NCBI GenBank assembly: GCA_028708845.1
Contig: JAQVXZ010000002.1
Location: 124,001 to 188,000, forward strand
Direction of reading: 5' to 3'
Origin: Bacteroidales bacterium
GTDB taxonomy: Bacteria; Bacteroidota; Bacteroidia; Bacteroidales; P3
DNA length: 64,000 bases
The position numbers were made by a program, and so were the translations under genes. Under the pieces are notes generated by a model, which was not told the DNA's origin, made no database searches, and was given only the letters and a program-made list of their open reading frames with translations. This document shows positions 42,615-52,234 of this stretch, piece after piece. How positions within the stretch are numbered: the first letter of the stretch is position 1; every line of letters starts with the position of its first letter.

Positions 42615-43109
42615 ATGAAAAAAAATTATTTTATAACATTGATCGTAATTGTTGGTGTATTACTAATAGTTAATATATTCTTTTTATTAAATAATAGGGG
42701 TTGCACTTGTTTTCCAAATGTAGAACAAAAAACAGAAAACATAGGTTCTAGCTGCTATGTATCTAAAAAGCTTGACTTAGATAAAGAACAATCTGCAGAA
42801 TATGATATAATAAAGAAAAAACACCAAGCAGTTGCCTTAAGAGCTATTGATAGTCTACATGTTAGTCAAGAAATACTAATGGATTATCTCGCTTCCAATA
42901 GTGATGATACTAAGGTAGAAGAACTAGAAAACAAGATAACAGAATTTCAAAAAATACTTCTTCGCCAGCATATTGAACAATACCAAGACTTAAAGGCAAT
43001 TCTTAAACCCTCACAAGTAGACTCTATGAATAAGTTATTTAAAGACTTATTTGTATGCAAACCGAGTTGTGAGCATACTAGCGAAGGATGTGCTACAAAT
43101 CATAAATAA
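42615..43109 (+). CDS. Periplasmic CnrX/Spy-like metal-sensor protein
   Basis: This 164-aa protein has an N-terminal membrane anchor (about 5-27) and a long helical periplasmic domain with LDLDKEQSAEYDIIKKKHQAVALRAIDSLHVSQEILMDYL and FQKILLRQHIEQYQDLKAILKPSQVDSMNKLFKDLF. Such a helical hairpin is typical of CnrX/CpxP/Spy-type proteins. Cys-rich patches flank it: NRGCTCFPN, CYVSK and the tail CKPSCEHTSEGCATNHK. The Cys/His clusters suggest soft-metal sensing. With the putative anti-sigma and ECF sigma it forms a sigma-regulatory trio. Confidence 0.68.
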   Translation: MKKNYFITLIVIVGVLLIVNIFFLLNNRGCTCFPNVEQKTENIGSSCYVSKKLDLDKEQSAEYDIIKKKHQAVALRAIDSLHVSQEILMDYLASNSDDTKVEELENKITEFQKILLRQHIEQYQDLKAILKPSQVDSMNKLFKDLFVCKPSCEHTSEGCATNHK

Positions 43110-43115
43110 TTTTCT

Positions 43116-44339
43116 CTAATCCTTAAAACTATATAGTTTAAACTTAGGATTTAGTTTTAGATAGAGACCAAAGGAAAACTCTGAAAAACCATTACTAATT
43201 ATTGGTTTGTATAAAGTTCTATAGCCTGTGAAAGGGAAATATGATATTATATTAAATTCCAAGCCTAGTGAATAGTTAGGCTTTTCCTTATATAGATATT
43301 CCAAGTGAGCATATATTAGCTTAATCTTATTGAAAATCATATTCTCTGTTGATGTTGAAATATTGATGAAGTTATCAGAGCCAAAGATTGACATAAAGCC
43401 TTTACATGCCCAATATGAAACATCTAAATGAAGTCCTTTGCCTCCAATACCAAGCTTTGAATAAACTCCATATCCTTTTTTATAAAGGCTATTTGAACCA
43501 CCATTTTCCATAAATCCAGCATAGGATAATTCAAAGTTAAGATATTCAACCAACTTGTTTATCTTATAATTAAAGCCTAAACCTGCAGAATAATTACTCC
43601 ATGTTTGTTGTAAATCGTATGAAAGATTATCTAATTCTCCACCTCTATGTTGTGCAAGAAACTGAATAGGAGCATAGATTTGAAGTTTATTATCTGGGTT
43701 AATGATATTAGTCTTTGTTGAGTATCCGAATGTAAAAACCTCTTTATGTGTGTCAGTCTTAAACATAAAACTCTGCCAATTAATCCAAAGGTCAGATTCG
43801 AAATACTTATTATCATATAATAATTGAACCCCTGCTTCTGGGTCAGAGCTAAGGTTTAATTCAGGATTATATAAAGGATAAATTAAGTTATGGCTATTAT
43901 TAATATATAGGTTACCAAAAACTAAATTAAGATTTTCTTTTAGCATGATTTGAGCTCGGAAATAAGGTAGAGAATGAAAACCTTTTTGATAATCGTTAGA
44001 GTTCCAAGCAGGAATATCCATATATGAATAGCAAGGATAGGTATTTGCTCCCCAATACTTGACTAAACTTATACCAGCTTCTATTAATATATTATTATCT
44101 AATACTAAGGATAGTTTAGGATTTATTCTAAAACCAGGAAGAGTATAACCCCTAGTTTTAACAGAAGAGAACTCATTGTTTTTAAAGAAGTTTAAGTTAT
44201 CAATAACTAAATATAGTTTTTTGTTCTCAAGAGAATCAATATTAGGATTTTCATATACCATTTCATTAACTTGTCCAAAGCTGGAAAAGGAAATTAGGAG
44301 AATGAAACTTATTATAATATATCTAATTCTCTTTCTCAT
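43116..44339 (-). CDS. Outer-membrane beta-barrel protein, unknown
   Basis: This 407-aa protein has a signal peptide starting at ATG 44339 (MRKRIRYIIISFILLISFSSFGQ). Many amphipathic aromatic-rich strands follow (for example SLVLDNNILIEAGISLVKYWG, YSAGLGFNYKINKLVEYLNFELSYAG and FSEFSFGLYLKLNPKFKLYSF). It looks like a large barrel without a clear family. It follows the glycosyltransferase gene with a 17-base overlap and is convergent with the metal-sensor gene, 6 bases away. Confidence 0.68.
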   Translation of the reverse strand: MRKRIRYIIISFILLISFSSFGQVNEMVYENPNIDSLENKKLYLVIDNLNFFKNNEFSSVKTRGYTLPGFRINPKLSLVLDNNILIEAGISLVKYWGANTYPCYSYMDIPAWNSNDYQKGFHSLPYFRAQIMLKENLNLVFGNLYINNSHNLIYPLYNPELNLSSDPEAGVQLLYDNKYFESDLWINWQSFMFKTDTHKEVFTFGYSTKTNIINPDNKLQIYAPIQFLAQHRGGELDNLSYDLQQTWSNYSAGLGFNYKINKLVEYLNFELSYAGFMENGGSNSLYKKGYGVYSKLGIGGKGLHLDVSYWACKGFMSIFGSDNFINISTSTENMIFNKIKLIYAHLEYLYKEKPNYSLGLEFNIISYFPFTGYRTLYKPIISNGFSEFSFGLYLKLNPKFKLYSFKD

Positions 44340-45738
44340 ATAAATCAAACGACTGTGTTTCTAGGTCTACCTTTTTATAGTTCATCTCTTCAAAACAATA
44401 ACTATATTCCTTTCTAATCAATAAGTATTGTCTTTGATTATCAGGGTTTAAATCCATTGATATGTCGTGAAATCTTGCATAGTAGGCAAATAAGGAATAC
44501 TCTTCTCTCATTTGATTTGTAACACTTATAATAGATTTTTGAGGAAGCTTTTTTGCTATTACGTCCATATCTGATAATAGTTTTACATCTCTACCATCTT
44601 TACCAATAAACAAAAAACCAAATGAAAAAGATATCACTAACAGAGAAATTGAAACGTATTTGAAGATTGAAAATCCTTTTGATTTTAGGTTTAACTTAGA
44701 GGTTAGTTCATACACATACTCATCAATTAGTGCAGATAAAGCTATTGCAGCAAAAGGAAATGCAGTTAGAATATAGAAACCACTTTGTTTCATGCTCACC
44801 ATTACAGGCAAAACAGCAGTTAGAGAAAATAAAAACATCATTAATGCTTTCTTGTTGTTTGTCTTGTTCTTAAACATTGTTGTTTTCCATTTCAATCTTA
44901 GGATAATTTCAAATAAACCAATCATTATTATTGGTATAAGTAGTTCTCGTAAGAATCTCCAGACAATATAGAAACGAGAGTTTACTGTTACAGCATTTTC
45001 TATACTCCCCATTATTTGTGTTTTGAAATAATGATTAAAGTAATCCATAACTTCGGGCGAAGAATATAGTGAAATAATAATTGGAGCTATTGATATTGAT
45101 ATGATTAATATTGTGTCAATGAACGTTCTTTTAAACGTAGTATTTCTTATCACAAGCCAATAAACAAAAGGAAAAGATAAGGGAAAGAATGCAACAAAAC
45201 CTTTAATACTAAAACCTATTGCAATTGAAACGCCTGCCAAGAATATAAAGATTACTCTTTTGTTCTTTAGTGAGTATAGGTAAAATAGAACAGAAAGAGA
45301 TGTGAAAATTATTAGGGCGTTCTCTATCATATTATTTGTAGCAGACCAAGTAATTAGAGGGATTAAAACAAGAAATAATAATGGAAGAAAGCCAGATTTT
45401 AAATCCAGTCTCTTATAGGTTTTAATTGTTATCATGCCTGTTATAACTATACATAAAACAGAAAACAACCTTTCAACCAAAAAGCTTGTTCCAAATATTT
45501 TAAAAATCATTCCTTGGAGGAAAAAGAACATTGGAGGGTGAGATTGAAAATTAAGCAGAAAGGTTTCAGAAAATACAGGATAAAGAAACGAACCTTCGCC
45601 GATAGCATAGTTCTTTGAGAAAGTTGCGTAAATGACTCCATCCATAAACATTCCTCTTGTAAAAAGGAAAGGACTAATCATAAATAAAAATATTGAAATG
45701 ACAATAAGGTAAAAAGGTAGGTCTTTCTTCACTTTCAA
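44323..45738 (-). CDS. GT39/ArnT-like membrane glycosyltransferase
   Basis: This 471-aa protein has about eleven helices. Its first periplasmic loop contains MDGVIYATFSKNYAIGEGSFLYPVFSETFLLNFQSHPPMFFFLQG, where HPP and the preceding acidic region match the ArnT/PMT/GT-C layout. These enzymes move a sugar from a polyprenyl phosphate to lipid or protein at the periplasmic face. The acceptor is unknown. It overlaps the downstream barrel gene and has a -7 element at 45765-45772. Confidence 0.82.
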   Translation of the reverse strand: MKVKKDLPFYLIVISIFLFMISPFLFTRGMFMDGVIYATFSKNYAIGEGSFLYPVFSETFLLNFQSHPPMFFFLQGMIFKIFGTSFLVERLFSVLCIVITGMITIKTYKRLDLKSGFLPLLFLVLIPLITWSATNNMIENALIIFTSLSVLFYLYSLKNKRVIFIFLAGVSIAIGFSIKGFVAFFPLSFPFVYWLVIRNTTFKRTFIDTILIISISIAPIIISLYSSPEVMDYFNHYFKTQIMGSIENAVTVNSRFYIVWRFLRELLIPIIMIGLFEIILRLKWKTTMFKNKTNNKKALMMFLFSLTAVLPVMVSMKQSGFYILTAFPFAAIALSALIDEYVYELTSKLNLKSKGFSIFKYVSISLLVISFSFGFLFIGKDGRDVKLLSDMDVIAKKLPQKSIISVTNQMREEYSLFAYYARFHDISMDLNPDNQRQYLLIRKEYSYCFEEMNYKKVDLETQSFDLYEKEN

Positions 45739-45764
45739 AGTATAAATATTAATATAATAAGATG

Positions 45765-45772
45765 CAAATGTA
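45765..45772 (-). promoter_or_regulatory. -7 element of the GT39-like gene
   Basis: Minus-strand TACATTTG, 26 bases before the ATG at 45738; divergent to the GT2 promoter 35 bases away. Confidence 0.55.
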
Positions 45773-45806
45773 CGAAATAAAAGTTTTATTAGTTCGTATT
45801 AAATAC

Positions 45807-45814
45807 TATCTTTG
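45807..45814 (+). promoter_or_regulatory. -7 element of the GT2 fusion gene
   Basis: TATCTTTG, 20 bases before the ATG at 45835. Confidence 0.6.
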
Positions 45815-45834
45815 CAAAACTAAATTATTGATTG

Positions 45835-47799
45835 ATGAAATTTTCTATTATAATTGTTAATTATAATGTAGCTTACTTTTTAGAGCATTGCTTGTATTCT
45901 GTTAGGAATGCTTGCAAGAATATTGACGCAGAGGTATTTGTTGTAGATAATAACTCTGTGGATGACTCTAATATAATGCTTAAGGAAAAATTCCCTGAAG
46001 TAATTCTTATAGCCAATAAAGATAATGTTGGTTTTTCGAAAGCAAATAATCAAGCCATTCGTATAGCAAAAGGAGAATATATACTTCTTCTTAATCCTGA
46101 TACAGTTGTAGAAGAAGATGCCTTTGAAAAATGTATTGACTTTATGGACTCTCACCCAGACTGTGGAGGCTTGGGCGTAAAGATGATTGATGGAAGAGGT
46201 AAGTATTTGCCAGAAAGTAAGAGAGGGTTCCCTAGTCCATGGGTTTCTTTCTGTAAGATGAGTGGTTTAACTAAGCTTTTTCCAACTTCCAAACACTTTG
46301 CAGGTTATTATATGGGGCATCTTCCAGATGATAAGACTAATGAAGTAGATGTTTTGGCAGGAGCTTTTATGCTACTTAAGAAAGAATGTTTGGATAAGGT
46401 TGGCATTTTGGACGAGGATTACTTTATGTATGGTGAAGATATTGATTTATCATATAGGATAACCAAAGGTGGATACAAGAACTATTATTTCCCAGAGGCA
46501 AGAATTATCCATTATAAGGGCGAAAGCACAAAGAAAGCCTCAATCAACTACGTCTACACTTTCTATAATGCAATGGCTATTTTTGCTCAAAAGCATTTAT
46601 CAACCAAACAAACTAAGCTTTTCACTAAGTTTATAAAGATAGCAATATGGCTTAGGGCTACAATATCGTTTTTCACAAGGATATTTAAGAACCTATTCCT
46701 CCCTGCTTTAGACTTCTTATGTATTTATCTATCATATTACCTACTAGTAGGTTGGTGGAGTAATAATATATGGAATGATGCTACCTACTACCCTCCTCAA
46801 TACATACGATTAGTTGTCCCCATTTACATTTTTATTTGGCTTTTTTCCACATATCTCTCAGGAGGATATTCCAAACCAATAAGAATACCCAAGATAATTT
46901 CAGGAGTTTTCTTTGGAATGATTACTATACTTGTTTTCTATTCCCTTCTTCCTGATTATTTAAGATATTCAAGGGCTTTGGTTTTGCTCGGAGCTGTGCT
47001 GTCATTATTTGTTATAATAATAATACGTTTTATATATTCTTACCTTTCAACAGGCTCTTGGACTTTGAAAACAAGTCAAACAAAACGCTATGCCATTATT
47101 GGCGATGATAAAGAAGCTGTCAGAGTTGCTCAACTTCTTAGAACCACTGATGCACAAGCGGAATTTATTGGTTTGGTTGAAGAGAAAGAAACCGAAAACT
47201 CTAATCCCAATTTTATAGGTAATATCTCTCAGATTAAAGAGATTATTAAGATATACAAAATCAATGAACTAATATTTTGTGCAAAAACTCTTAGCCAACA
47301 AAACATAATTAGCATGATGGCAGAGCTTCAATCATCAAATGTTCACTTTATTATTGCACCTCCTGAAACAGATTTCATAATAGGAAGTAATACCATAAAT
47401 ACTCCAACTGACCTATATGTTGTGTCGGTTAATTCAATCTCGAGCGAAGATAGTAAAAGAGAGAAAAGGTTATTAGACATTTCTCTTTCAATACTTGTTT
47501 TAGCATTTTCTCCAATCCTATTTCTCTTCCTTAAACAACCTTTTGGATTATGGAGAAATGCGTTTTTAGTTCTCTTCTCGCAAAGAACATGGGTTGGATA
47601 TTCGAACCAAGACCTAAAAGACAATAAAACTCTTCCTAAAATCAAGAAAGGTATTCTTTGCACAAAAGATTCCTTAGCTACCAAGGCTTTTGAACCAAAT
47701 ACCTTACGACGTTTAGACTTATTATATGCACGAAACTACTGCTGGCAAACAGACTTGAACATATTCTTAAAAGCTTTCAGAAAAATAGGACGAAAATAA
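45835..47799 (+). CDS. GT2 glycosyltransferase fused to a degenerate polyprenyl glycosylphosphotransferase
   Basis: This 654-aa protein has two modules. The N-terminal GT-A domain (1 to about 240, FSIIIVNYNVAYFLEHCLYSV, VDNNSVD, LLNPDTVVEEDAFEKC, YFMYGEDIDLSYRI) resembles WbbL-type rhamnosyltransferases. Next come four hydrophobic helices (about 285-400), a Rossmann-like segment (about 420-540, YAIIGDDKEAVRVAQLL) and a last segment, KRLLDISLSILVLAFSPILFLFL...DLLYARNYCWQTDLNIFLKAFRKIG, whose start and end match WcaJ-type sugar-phosphate transferases. Their catalytic KFRTM-type core is missing. This arrangement recurs in Bacteroidota as far as I recall. I start at ATG 45835, not TTG 45832. Confidence 0.82.
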   Translation: MKFSIIIVNYNVAYFLEHCLYSVRNACKNIDAEVFVVDNNSVDDSNIMLKEKFPEVILIANKDNVGFSKANNQAIRIAKGEYILLLNPDTVVEEDAFEKCIDFMDSHPDCGGLGVKMIDGRGKYLPESKRGFPSPWVSFCKMSGLTKLFPTSKHFAGYYMGHLPDDKTNEVDVLAGAFMLLKKECLDKVGILDEDYFMYGEDIDLSYRITKGGYKNYYFPEARIIHYKGESTKKASINYVYTFYNAMAIFAQKHLSTKQTKLFTKFIKIAIWLRATISFFTRIFKNLFLPALDFLCIYLSYYLLVGWWSNNIWNDATYYPPQYIRLVVPIYIFIWLFSTYLSGGYSKPIRIPKIISGVFFGMITILVFYSLLPDYLRYSRALVLLGAVLSLFVIIIIRFIYSYLSTGSWTLKTSQTKRYAIIGDDKEAVRVAQLLRTTDAQAEFIGLVEEKETENSNPNFIGNISQIKEIIKIYKINELIFCAKTLSQQNIISMMAELQSSNVHFIIAPPETDFIIGSNTINTPTDLYVVSVNSISSEDSKREKRLLDISLSILVLAFSPILFLFLKQPFGLWRNAFLVLFSQRTWVGYSNQDLKDNKTLPKIKKGILCTKDSLATKAFEPNTLRRLDLLYARNYCWQTDLNIFLKAFRKIGRK

Positions 47800-47834
47800 T
47801 GACCTGTAAAATTTGCATATAAACCAAATAAGTT

Positions 47835-47842
47835 TATATTTG
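47835..47842 (+). promoter_or_regulatory. -7 element of ornithine aminotransferase
   Basis: TATATTTG, 26 bases before the ATG at 47869. Confidence 0.55.
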
Positions 47843-47868
47843 CAGTCATCATTTAATACTATTGTACT

Positions 47869-49089
47869 ATGAATAGATCAGAAGAATTTATGGAGTTAGA
47901 GCATCGTTATGGAGCTCATAACTATCACCCCCTCCCCGTTGTTTTGGCAAAAGGAGAAGGCGCTTTTGTTTGGGATGTTGAAGGAAAGAAATACTTTGAT
48001 TTCTTATCAGCATATTCCGCAGTTAACCAAGGACACTGTCATCCAAAAATTGTGAAAGCACTTTGTGATCAAGCACAAACCTTAACTCTTACTTCAAGAG
48101 CCTTTTACAATGATTGCTTAGGTCCTTACGAGAAATACATAACTGAGTACTTCGGCTATGATAAAGTGCTCCCAATGAACACAGGTGCAGAAGCTGATGA
48201 AACTGCACTAAAGCTAGTTCGTCGTTGGGGATATAAGGTTAAGGGAATTCCAGAAAATGAAGCAATAATTATTTGTTGTGAAGGGAATTTCCATGGTAGA
48301 ACAATCACCATAATTTCAATGTCAACTGACCCAGATTCTTATGGACAGTATGGACCATTTACACCAGGTTTTGTTAAGATACCTTATAATGACACTAAAG
48401 CTTTGCAAGAAGTTTTAGAAAAACATGGAGATAAGGTTGCAGGTTTTCTTTTAGAACCAATTCAAGGAGAAGCAGGAGTGTTCCTCCCTGATGAAGGTTA
48501 TTTAAAAACTTGCTTTGATTTATGTAAGAAACATAATGTCTTATTTGTAGCTGATGAGGTTCAAACAGGATTGGCAAGAACAGGAAAACTACTTGCTTGC
48601 GACCATGAAGGAGTAAGGCCAGATATTGTTATTTTAGGAAAAGCACTTTCAGGAGGCGTAATTCCAGTTTCGGCAGTTCTTGCAGATGATGAAATAATGT
48701 TAACCATAGGACCTGGTGAACATGGGTCAACCTTTGGTGGTTTCTGTTTGGCAGGAAAGGTAGCAGTTGCAGCACTTGAAGTTATTAAGGAAGAAAAACT
48801 TGCAGAAAAATCAGAATACTTAGGCAAGATATTCCGTGACGAAATGAATAAGGTGAAGTCAGATATGATTGAACTTGTTCGTGGAAAAGGCTTGTTGAAT
48901 GCAATAGTTATACGTCCTAAGAATGGAAAAGTGGCATGGGATGTCTGTATGAAGATGCGTGATATGGGCGTTCTTGCAAAACCAACTCACGGACATATAA
49001 TCCGTTTTGCTCCACCTTTAGTTATATCTGAAAAAGACCTAAGAGAAGCAATAGAAATAATAAAAGAAGCGATTTTATCCTTCGAATAA
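47869..49089 (+). CDS. rocD: Ornithine aminotransferase
   Basis: This 406-aa class III PLP aminotransferase converts ornithine and 2-oxoglutarate to glutamate semialdehyde. Signatures are [77 protein letters not shown] and the PLP lysine in [17 protein letters not shown] (near 258). The ornithine-specific Tyr/SAY region is present. With carbamate kinase and OTC elsewhere in the window it supports arginine/ornithine catabolism. A terminator follows. Confidence 0.95.
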   Translation: MNRSEEFMELEHRYGAHNYHPLPVVLAKGEGAFVWDVEGKKYFDFLSAYSAVNQGHCHPKIVKALCDQAQTLTLTSRAFYNDCLGPYEKYITEYFGYDKVLPMNTGAEADETALKLVRRWGYKVKGIPENEAIIICCEGNFHGRTITIISMSTDPDSYGQYGPFTPGFVKIPYNDTKALQEVLEKHGDKVAGFLLEPIQGEAGVFLPDEGYLKTCFDLCKKHNVLFVADEVQTGLARTGKLLACDHEGVRPDIVILGKALSGGVIPVSAVLADDEIMLTIGPGEHGSTFGGFCLAGKVAVAALEVIKEEKLAEKSEYLGKIFRDEMNKVKSDMIELVRGKGLLNAIVIRPKNGKVAWDVCMKMRDMGVLAKPTHGHIIRFAPPLVISEKDLREAIEIIKEAILSFE

Positions 49090-49107
49090 TAGAAAATCAT
49101 TTTAAAC

Positions 49108-49147
49108 TAAAGAGCATCTATCCCTAAAAAAGATAGGTGCTTTTCTT
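49108..49147 (+). terminator. Terminator after rocD
   Basis: AGCATCTATC and GATAGGTGCT flank a 9-nt loop and run into T residues. Confidence 0.75.
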
Positions 49148-49158
49148 ATGCCTAAAAT

Positions 49159-49275
49159 GAATCGAAGAACTACGGTACTGAATCGAAGAAACAATCTGCT
49201 GAATCTTCGTATTAAATTATTGAAACGAAGATATAGAAAGCTTGAATGGAAGAAAGAGAAAACTGAAAGGAAGAA
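49159..49275. repeat. Six-unit tandem array, 21-bp period
   Basis: GAATCGAAGAA starts at 49159 and 49180. Variants start at 49201 (GAATCTTCG), 49222 (GAAACGAAGA), 49244 (GAATGGAAGAA) and 49265 (GAAAGGAAGAA), spaced 21, 21, 21, 22 and 21 bp. The gap 49090-49412 otherwise holds the rocD terminator and the TetR promoter. Confidence 0.8.
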
Positions 49276-49339
49276 ATAGTAAAATTAATTTTTATTTCGT
49301 TTATTTTGTCAGAAAGTTTGGTAGTTAGAAAAAAAGATG

Positions 49340-49347
49340 TAGTTTTG
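49340..49347 (+). promoter_or_regulatory. -7 element of the efflux operon
   Basis: TAGTTTTG, 65 bases before the tetR-type ATG. An AACCTATTA/AAACCTATTA direct repeat lies in the leader (49361-49384), a possible operator. Confidence 0.5.
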
Positions 49348-49412
49348 CAATCAAACTAATAAACCTATTAAACAAACCTATTAGTAGAATTGTTTAGTTA
49401 AAAGATTATAAG

Positions 49413-50051
49413 ATGGCAAAATTGAAAGAAGTAAAAGGTGGGAAAGAGGGAATGGAATTTTCTATTCTTCATGCGGCAGATGAATTGTTTATGGAAAGAG
49501 GATTTAATGGAGTTTCAACAACTGAGATTGCTTTAAAGGTTGGTTGTAACCAGGCTCTTATCCATTATTATTATAGAACTAAAGCTAATTTGTTTCAAAA
49601 GGTATTTGAGAATAAGCTAAGTTTTTTGATATCTCTTTTTGAAGTTGATGATTATAAGGGCTTAAGTTTTGAAGATAAACTTAGAATGAGGATAGAATCT
49701 CATTTCGATGCCTTAGCTCAAAATCCTAAACTCCCGATGTTTGTATTAAATGAGCTTAAGAACAACCCAATAACAATAGACCTAATCAAAGAAACTTTTA
49801 ATAACAATGTTCCTTACTTAACTGGTAGTCTTGAAAAGGAATTACAAGAAGAGCATAAGGCAGGAAGAATTAGAAAGATTTCAGCCCTTGATTTAATGAT
49901 TAATATAACATCCCTAAATATTTTCACCTTCCTAACCCTTCCAATTATGGAATATGTTTTTGGTTTGGATCAAGAAACAACTAAGGAAATGTTTGAAGTC
50001 AGGAAGAAAGAAATAGTAACTACAGTATTAAATAGTATTAGACCGATTTAG
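49413..50051 (+). CDS. TetR/AcrR-family transcriptional regulator
   Basis: This 212-aa regulator has an N-terminal helix-turn-helix (about 12-58: FSILHAADELFMERGFNGVSTTEIALKVGCNQALIHYYYRTKANLFQKVF) and a helical ligand-binding domain. It is the first gene of the efflux operon and probably a repressor responding to an exported compound. The following gene begins 28 bases later. Confidence 0.9.
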   Translation: MAKLKEVKGGKEGMEFSILHAADELFMERGFNGVSTTEIALKVGCNQALIHYYYRTKANLFQKVFENKLSFLISLFEVDDYKGLSFEDKLRMRIESHFDALAQNPKLPMFVLNELKNNPITIDLIKETFNNNVPYLTGSLEKELQEEHKAGRIRKISALDLMINITSLNIFTFLTLPIMEYVFGLDQETTKEMFEVRKKEIVTTVLNSIRPI

Positions 50052-50079
50052 AACTAAAATAAATAAAATCATTTATAGA

Positions 50080-51357
50080 ATGAAAAAAGCATTTATATTT
50101 TTATTATTCTCCATAATCTCAACTTTGGGATTCTCACAAATTTCAATTGAATATTGCCAAACAAAAGCCAAGGAGAACTACCCGACATTTAGAAATACAG
50201 GCATTTTGGAAAAGACTTCAAAGTATTCAATTTCTAATGCTAACAAGAACTACTTTCCTCAGTTAAACCTATCTGCTAAGGCAAGTTATCAATCTGATGC
50301 AACTTCCATAGATTTAGTTTTTCCTATTCCACTTGAGATGGATTTGCCAAAAATGTCAAGGGATCAATATCAAGCAGTTCTTGAACTTAGTCAGTTGATT
50401 TGGGATGGAGGAGCAATCTATACTAAGAAAAAAGAGATTAAAGCAGAGTTAGAAACCAAGAAAGCAAATCTTGAAGTAGAATTATATACACTAAGAGATA
50501 GAGTTGCTAATATTTACTTTGGAATACTTAGCATTAAGGAGCAAAAATCTCAAGCCCTATTAATGGAAAAGGAATTAGAGAGAAATTTCAATCAGGTTTC
50601 AGCATATATGGAAGGAGGCTTAGCAAATGAATCAGACCTTGATCAAATAAGGGTTGAACAGCTAAACCTTAGACAAAGAGTTGCTGAAATAGAGCTTATG
50701 GAGAAATCTTATATAAGGATATTGTCATTAATGATAGGAGAGGATTTGAAAAGCGATATTGAATTTAAAGAACCTAATGTAATTATAGGTAATTTAAAAG
50801 ACGAAGTAAGAAGACCAGAGCTCATGGCTTTTGAATCTCAAGTTAAACTTTTAGAGCTTAAAAGCAAGATGCTTAATGCCCAATCTTACCCTCATTTAGG
50901 CTTTTTTGCACAAGGAGGTTATGGTAAGCCAGTATTGAATATGTTTAAAGAAGATGCTGATTTCTTTGCAATTATTGGTCTTAGAATGAGTTGGAATATA
51001 GGTAGCTTCTATACCAAAAAGGATAGTAAGAGGATAATTGAGTCAAATAAAGAATTGATTAATACTAATAAGGAAGCCTTCCTTTTAAACACAACTCTCC
51101 AACAAGAAACTCAAAAAGCAGAAATACAAAGACTAGAAAAGCTTGTCTTGTCTGATAAGGAAATCATAGTACTTAGAGAAAGAATAAAGAAATCATCGGA
51201 GTATAAGTTGGAAAACGGAACAATTAGCACAAGCGATTATATAAAGGATGTCAATGCTTTAGATATGGCAAACCAAAATAAGATACTTCATAAAACACAG
51301 TTACTAATGTCGATTTATAAATATAATAATATAATAAATAGCGAAGATGAAAAATAG
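50080..51357 (+). CDS. TolC-family outer-membrane efflux protein
   Basis: This 425-aa protein has a signal peptide (MKKAFIFLLFSIISTLGFSQ). Long heptad-rich helices (YTLRDRVANIYFGILSIKEQKSQALLMEKELERNFNQVSAYMEGG, and its second half-repeat) are typical of the TolC tunnel. The motif GLANESDLDQIRVEQLNLRQRVAEIE matches OEP domains. It overlaps the HlyD-like gene by 11 bases. Confidence 0.88.
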   Translation: MKKAFIFLLFSIISTLGFSQISIEYCQTKAKENYPTFRNTGILEKTSKYSISNANKNYFPQLNLSAKASYQSDATSIDLVFPIPLEMDLPKMSRDQYQAVLELSQLIWDGGAIYTKKKEIKAELETKKANLEVELYTLRDRVANIYFGILSIKEQKSQALLMEKELERNFNQVSAYMEGGLANESDLDQIRVEQLNLRQRVAEIELMEKSYIRILSLMIGEDLKSDIEFKEPNVIIGNLKDEVRRPELMAFESQVKLLELKSKMLNAQSYPHLGFFAQGGYGKPVLNMFKEDADFFAIIGLRMSWNIGSFYTKKDSKRIIESNKELINTNKEAFLLNTTLQQETQKAEIQRLEKLVLSDKEIIVLRERIKKSSEYKLENGTISTSDYIKDVNALDMANQNKILHKTQLLMSIYKYNNIINSEDEK

Positions 51358-52234
51358 ATTATTATTAATACCAATACTGATATTGTTTGCCTCTTGTGGT
51401 AACGGAGAAAAGGATTTTGATGCATCAGGTGTCTTTGAAGCTAAGGAGATAATAGTGTCTTCTGAGGTAAATGGAAGAATACTTTCACTTAATATTGAAG
51501 AAGGTCAAGAACTGGAACAAGGTCAAGAGTACGGACTTATAGACACATTGCAACTTTATTTGAAAAGACAACAACTTCTGTATTCAATTGAAGCAATAGG
51601 AGGAAGGGCAATAGATGTTAATACTCAAATTGCTAGTCTTAAAGAACAGATAAGCAAAATGAAGGTTGAAAAACAAAGAATAGAAACTCTTTTGAAAAGA
51701 AATGCTGCCAATCAAAAGCAATTAGATGATATAAATTCTAATATATCTGTTGCAGAAAAGCAATTACTAGCACAGGTTTCTTCATTCGAAAAAGGGAATA
51801 AATCCATTAGCTCAGAAGAGGCTTCATTTAGAGTACAGGTCTTGCAAATCAACGACCAGCTAGAGAAATGCAAGATAACAAGTCCAATAAAAGGTAGAGT
51901 TCTTTTGAAATACTCAGAACAAGGAGAGGTGACAGGAGTGGGAAGACCTATTTTCAAGATATCAGACGTAGATAATATGATACTAAGGATTTATATCACC
52001 TCTTCACAGTTAACACAGGTTAAACTTGATCAAGAAATAAAAGTATTTGCAGATTTTGGCAAGGAAAGAAAAGAATATAAGGGGAAAATATCATGGATAA
52101 GCTCTAAGGCAGAATTTACTCCAAAGTCAATACAGGTAAAGGACGATAGAGATAATTTGGTTTATGCTGTAAAGGTAATGGTAAAGAACGATGGGTATTT
52201 GAAAATAGGAATGTATGGTGATGTGAAGCTATGA
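51347..52234 (+). CDS. HlyD-family membrane fusion lipoprotein
   Basis: This 295-aa periplasmic adaptor has a lipobox in LILFASCGNGE (Cys17), a lipoyl half-motif GVFEAKEIIVSSEVNGRILSLNIEEGQELEQG, a coiled-coil hairpin (about 75-165) and a second lipoyl half CKITSPIKGRVLLKYSEQGEVTGVGRPIFKISD. It links the inner-membrane ABC transporter to the TolC-like pore, like YbhG. Its stop overlaps the next start by 4 bases. Confidence 0.9.
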   Translation: MKNRLLLIPILILFASCGNGEKDFDASGVFEAKEIIVSSEVNGRILSLNIEEGQELEQGQEYGLIDTLQLYLKRQQLLYSIEAIGGRAIDVNTQIASLKEQISKMKVEKQRIETLLKRNAANQKQLDDINSNISVAEKQLLAQVSSFEKGNKSISSEEASFRVQVLQINDQLEKCKITSPIKGRVLLKYSEQGEVTGVGRPIFKISDVDNMILRIYITSSQLTQVKLDQEIKVFADFGKERKEYKGKISWISSKAEFTPKSIQVKDDRDNLVYAVKVMVKNDGYLKIGMYGDVKL

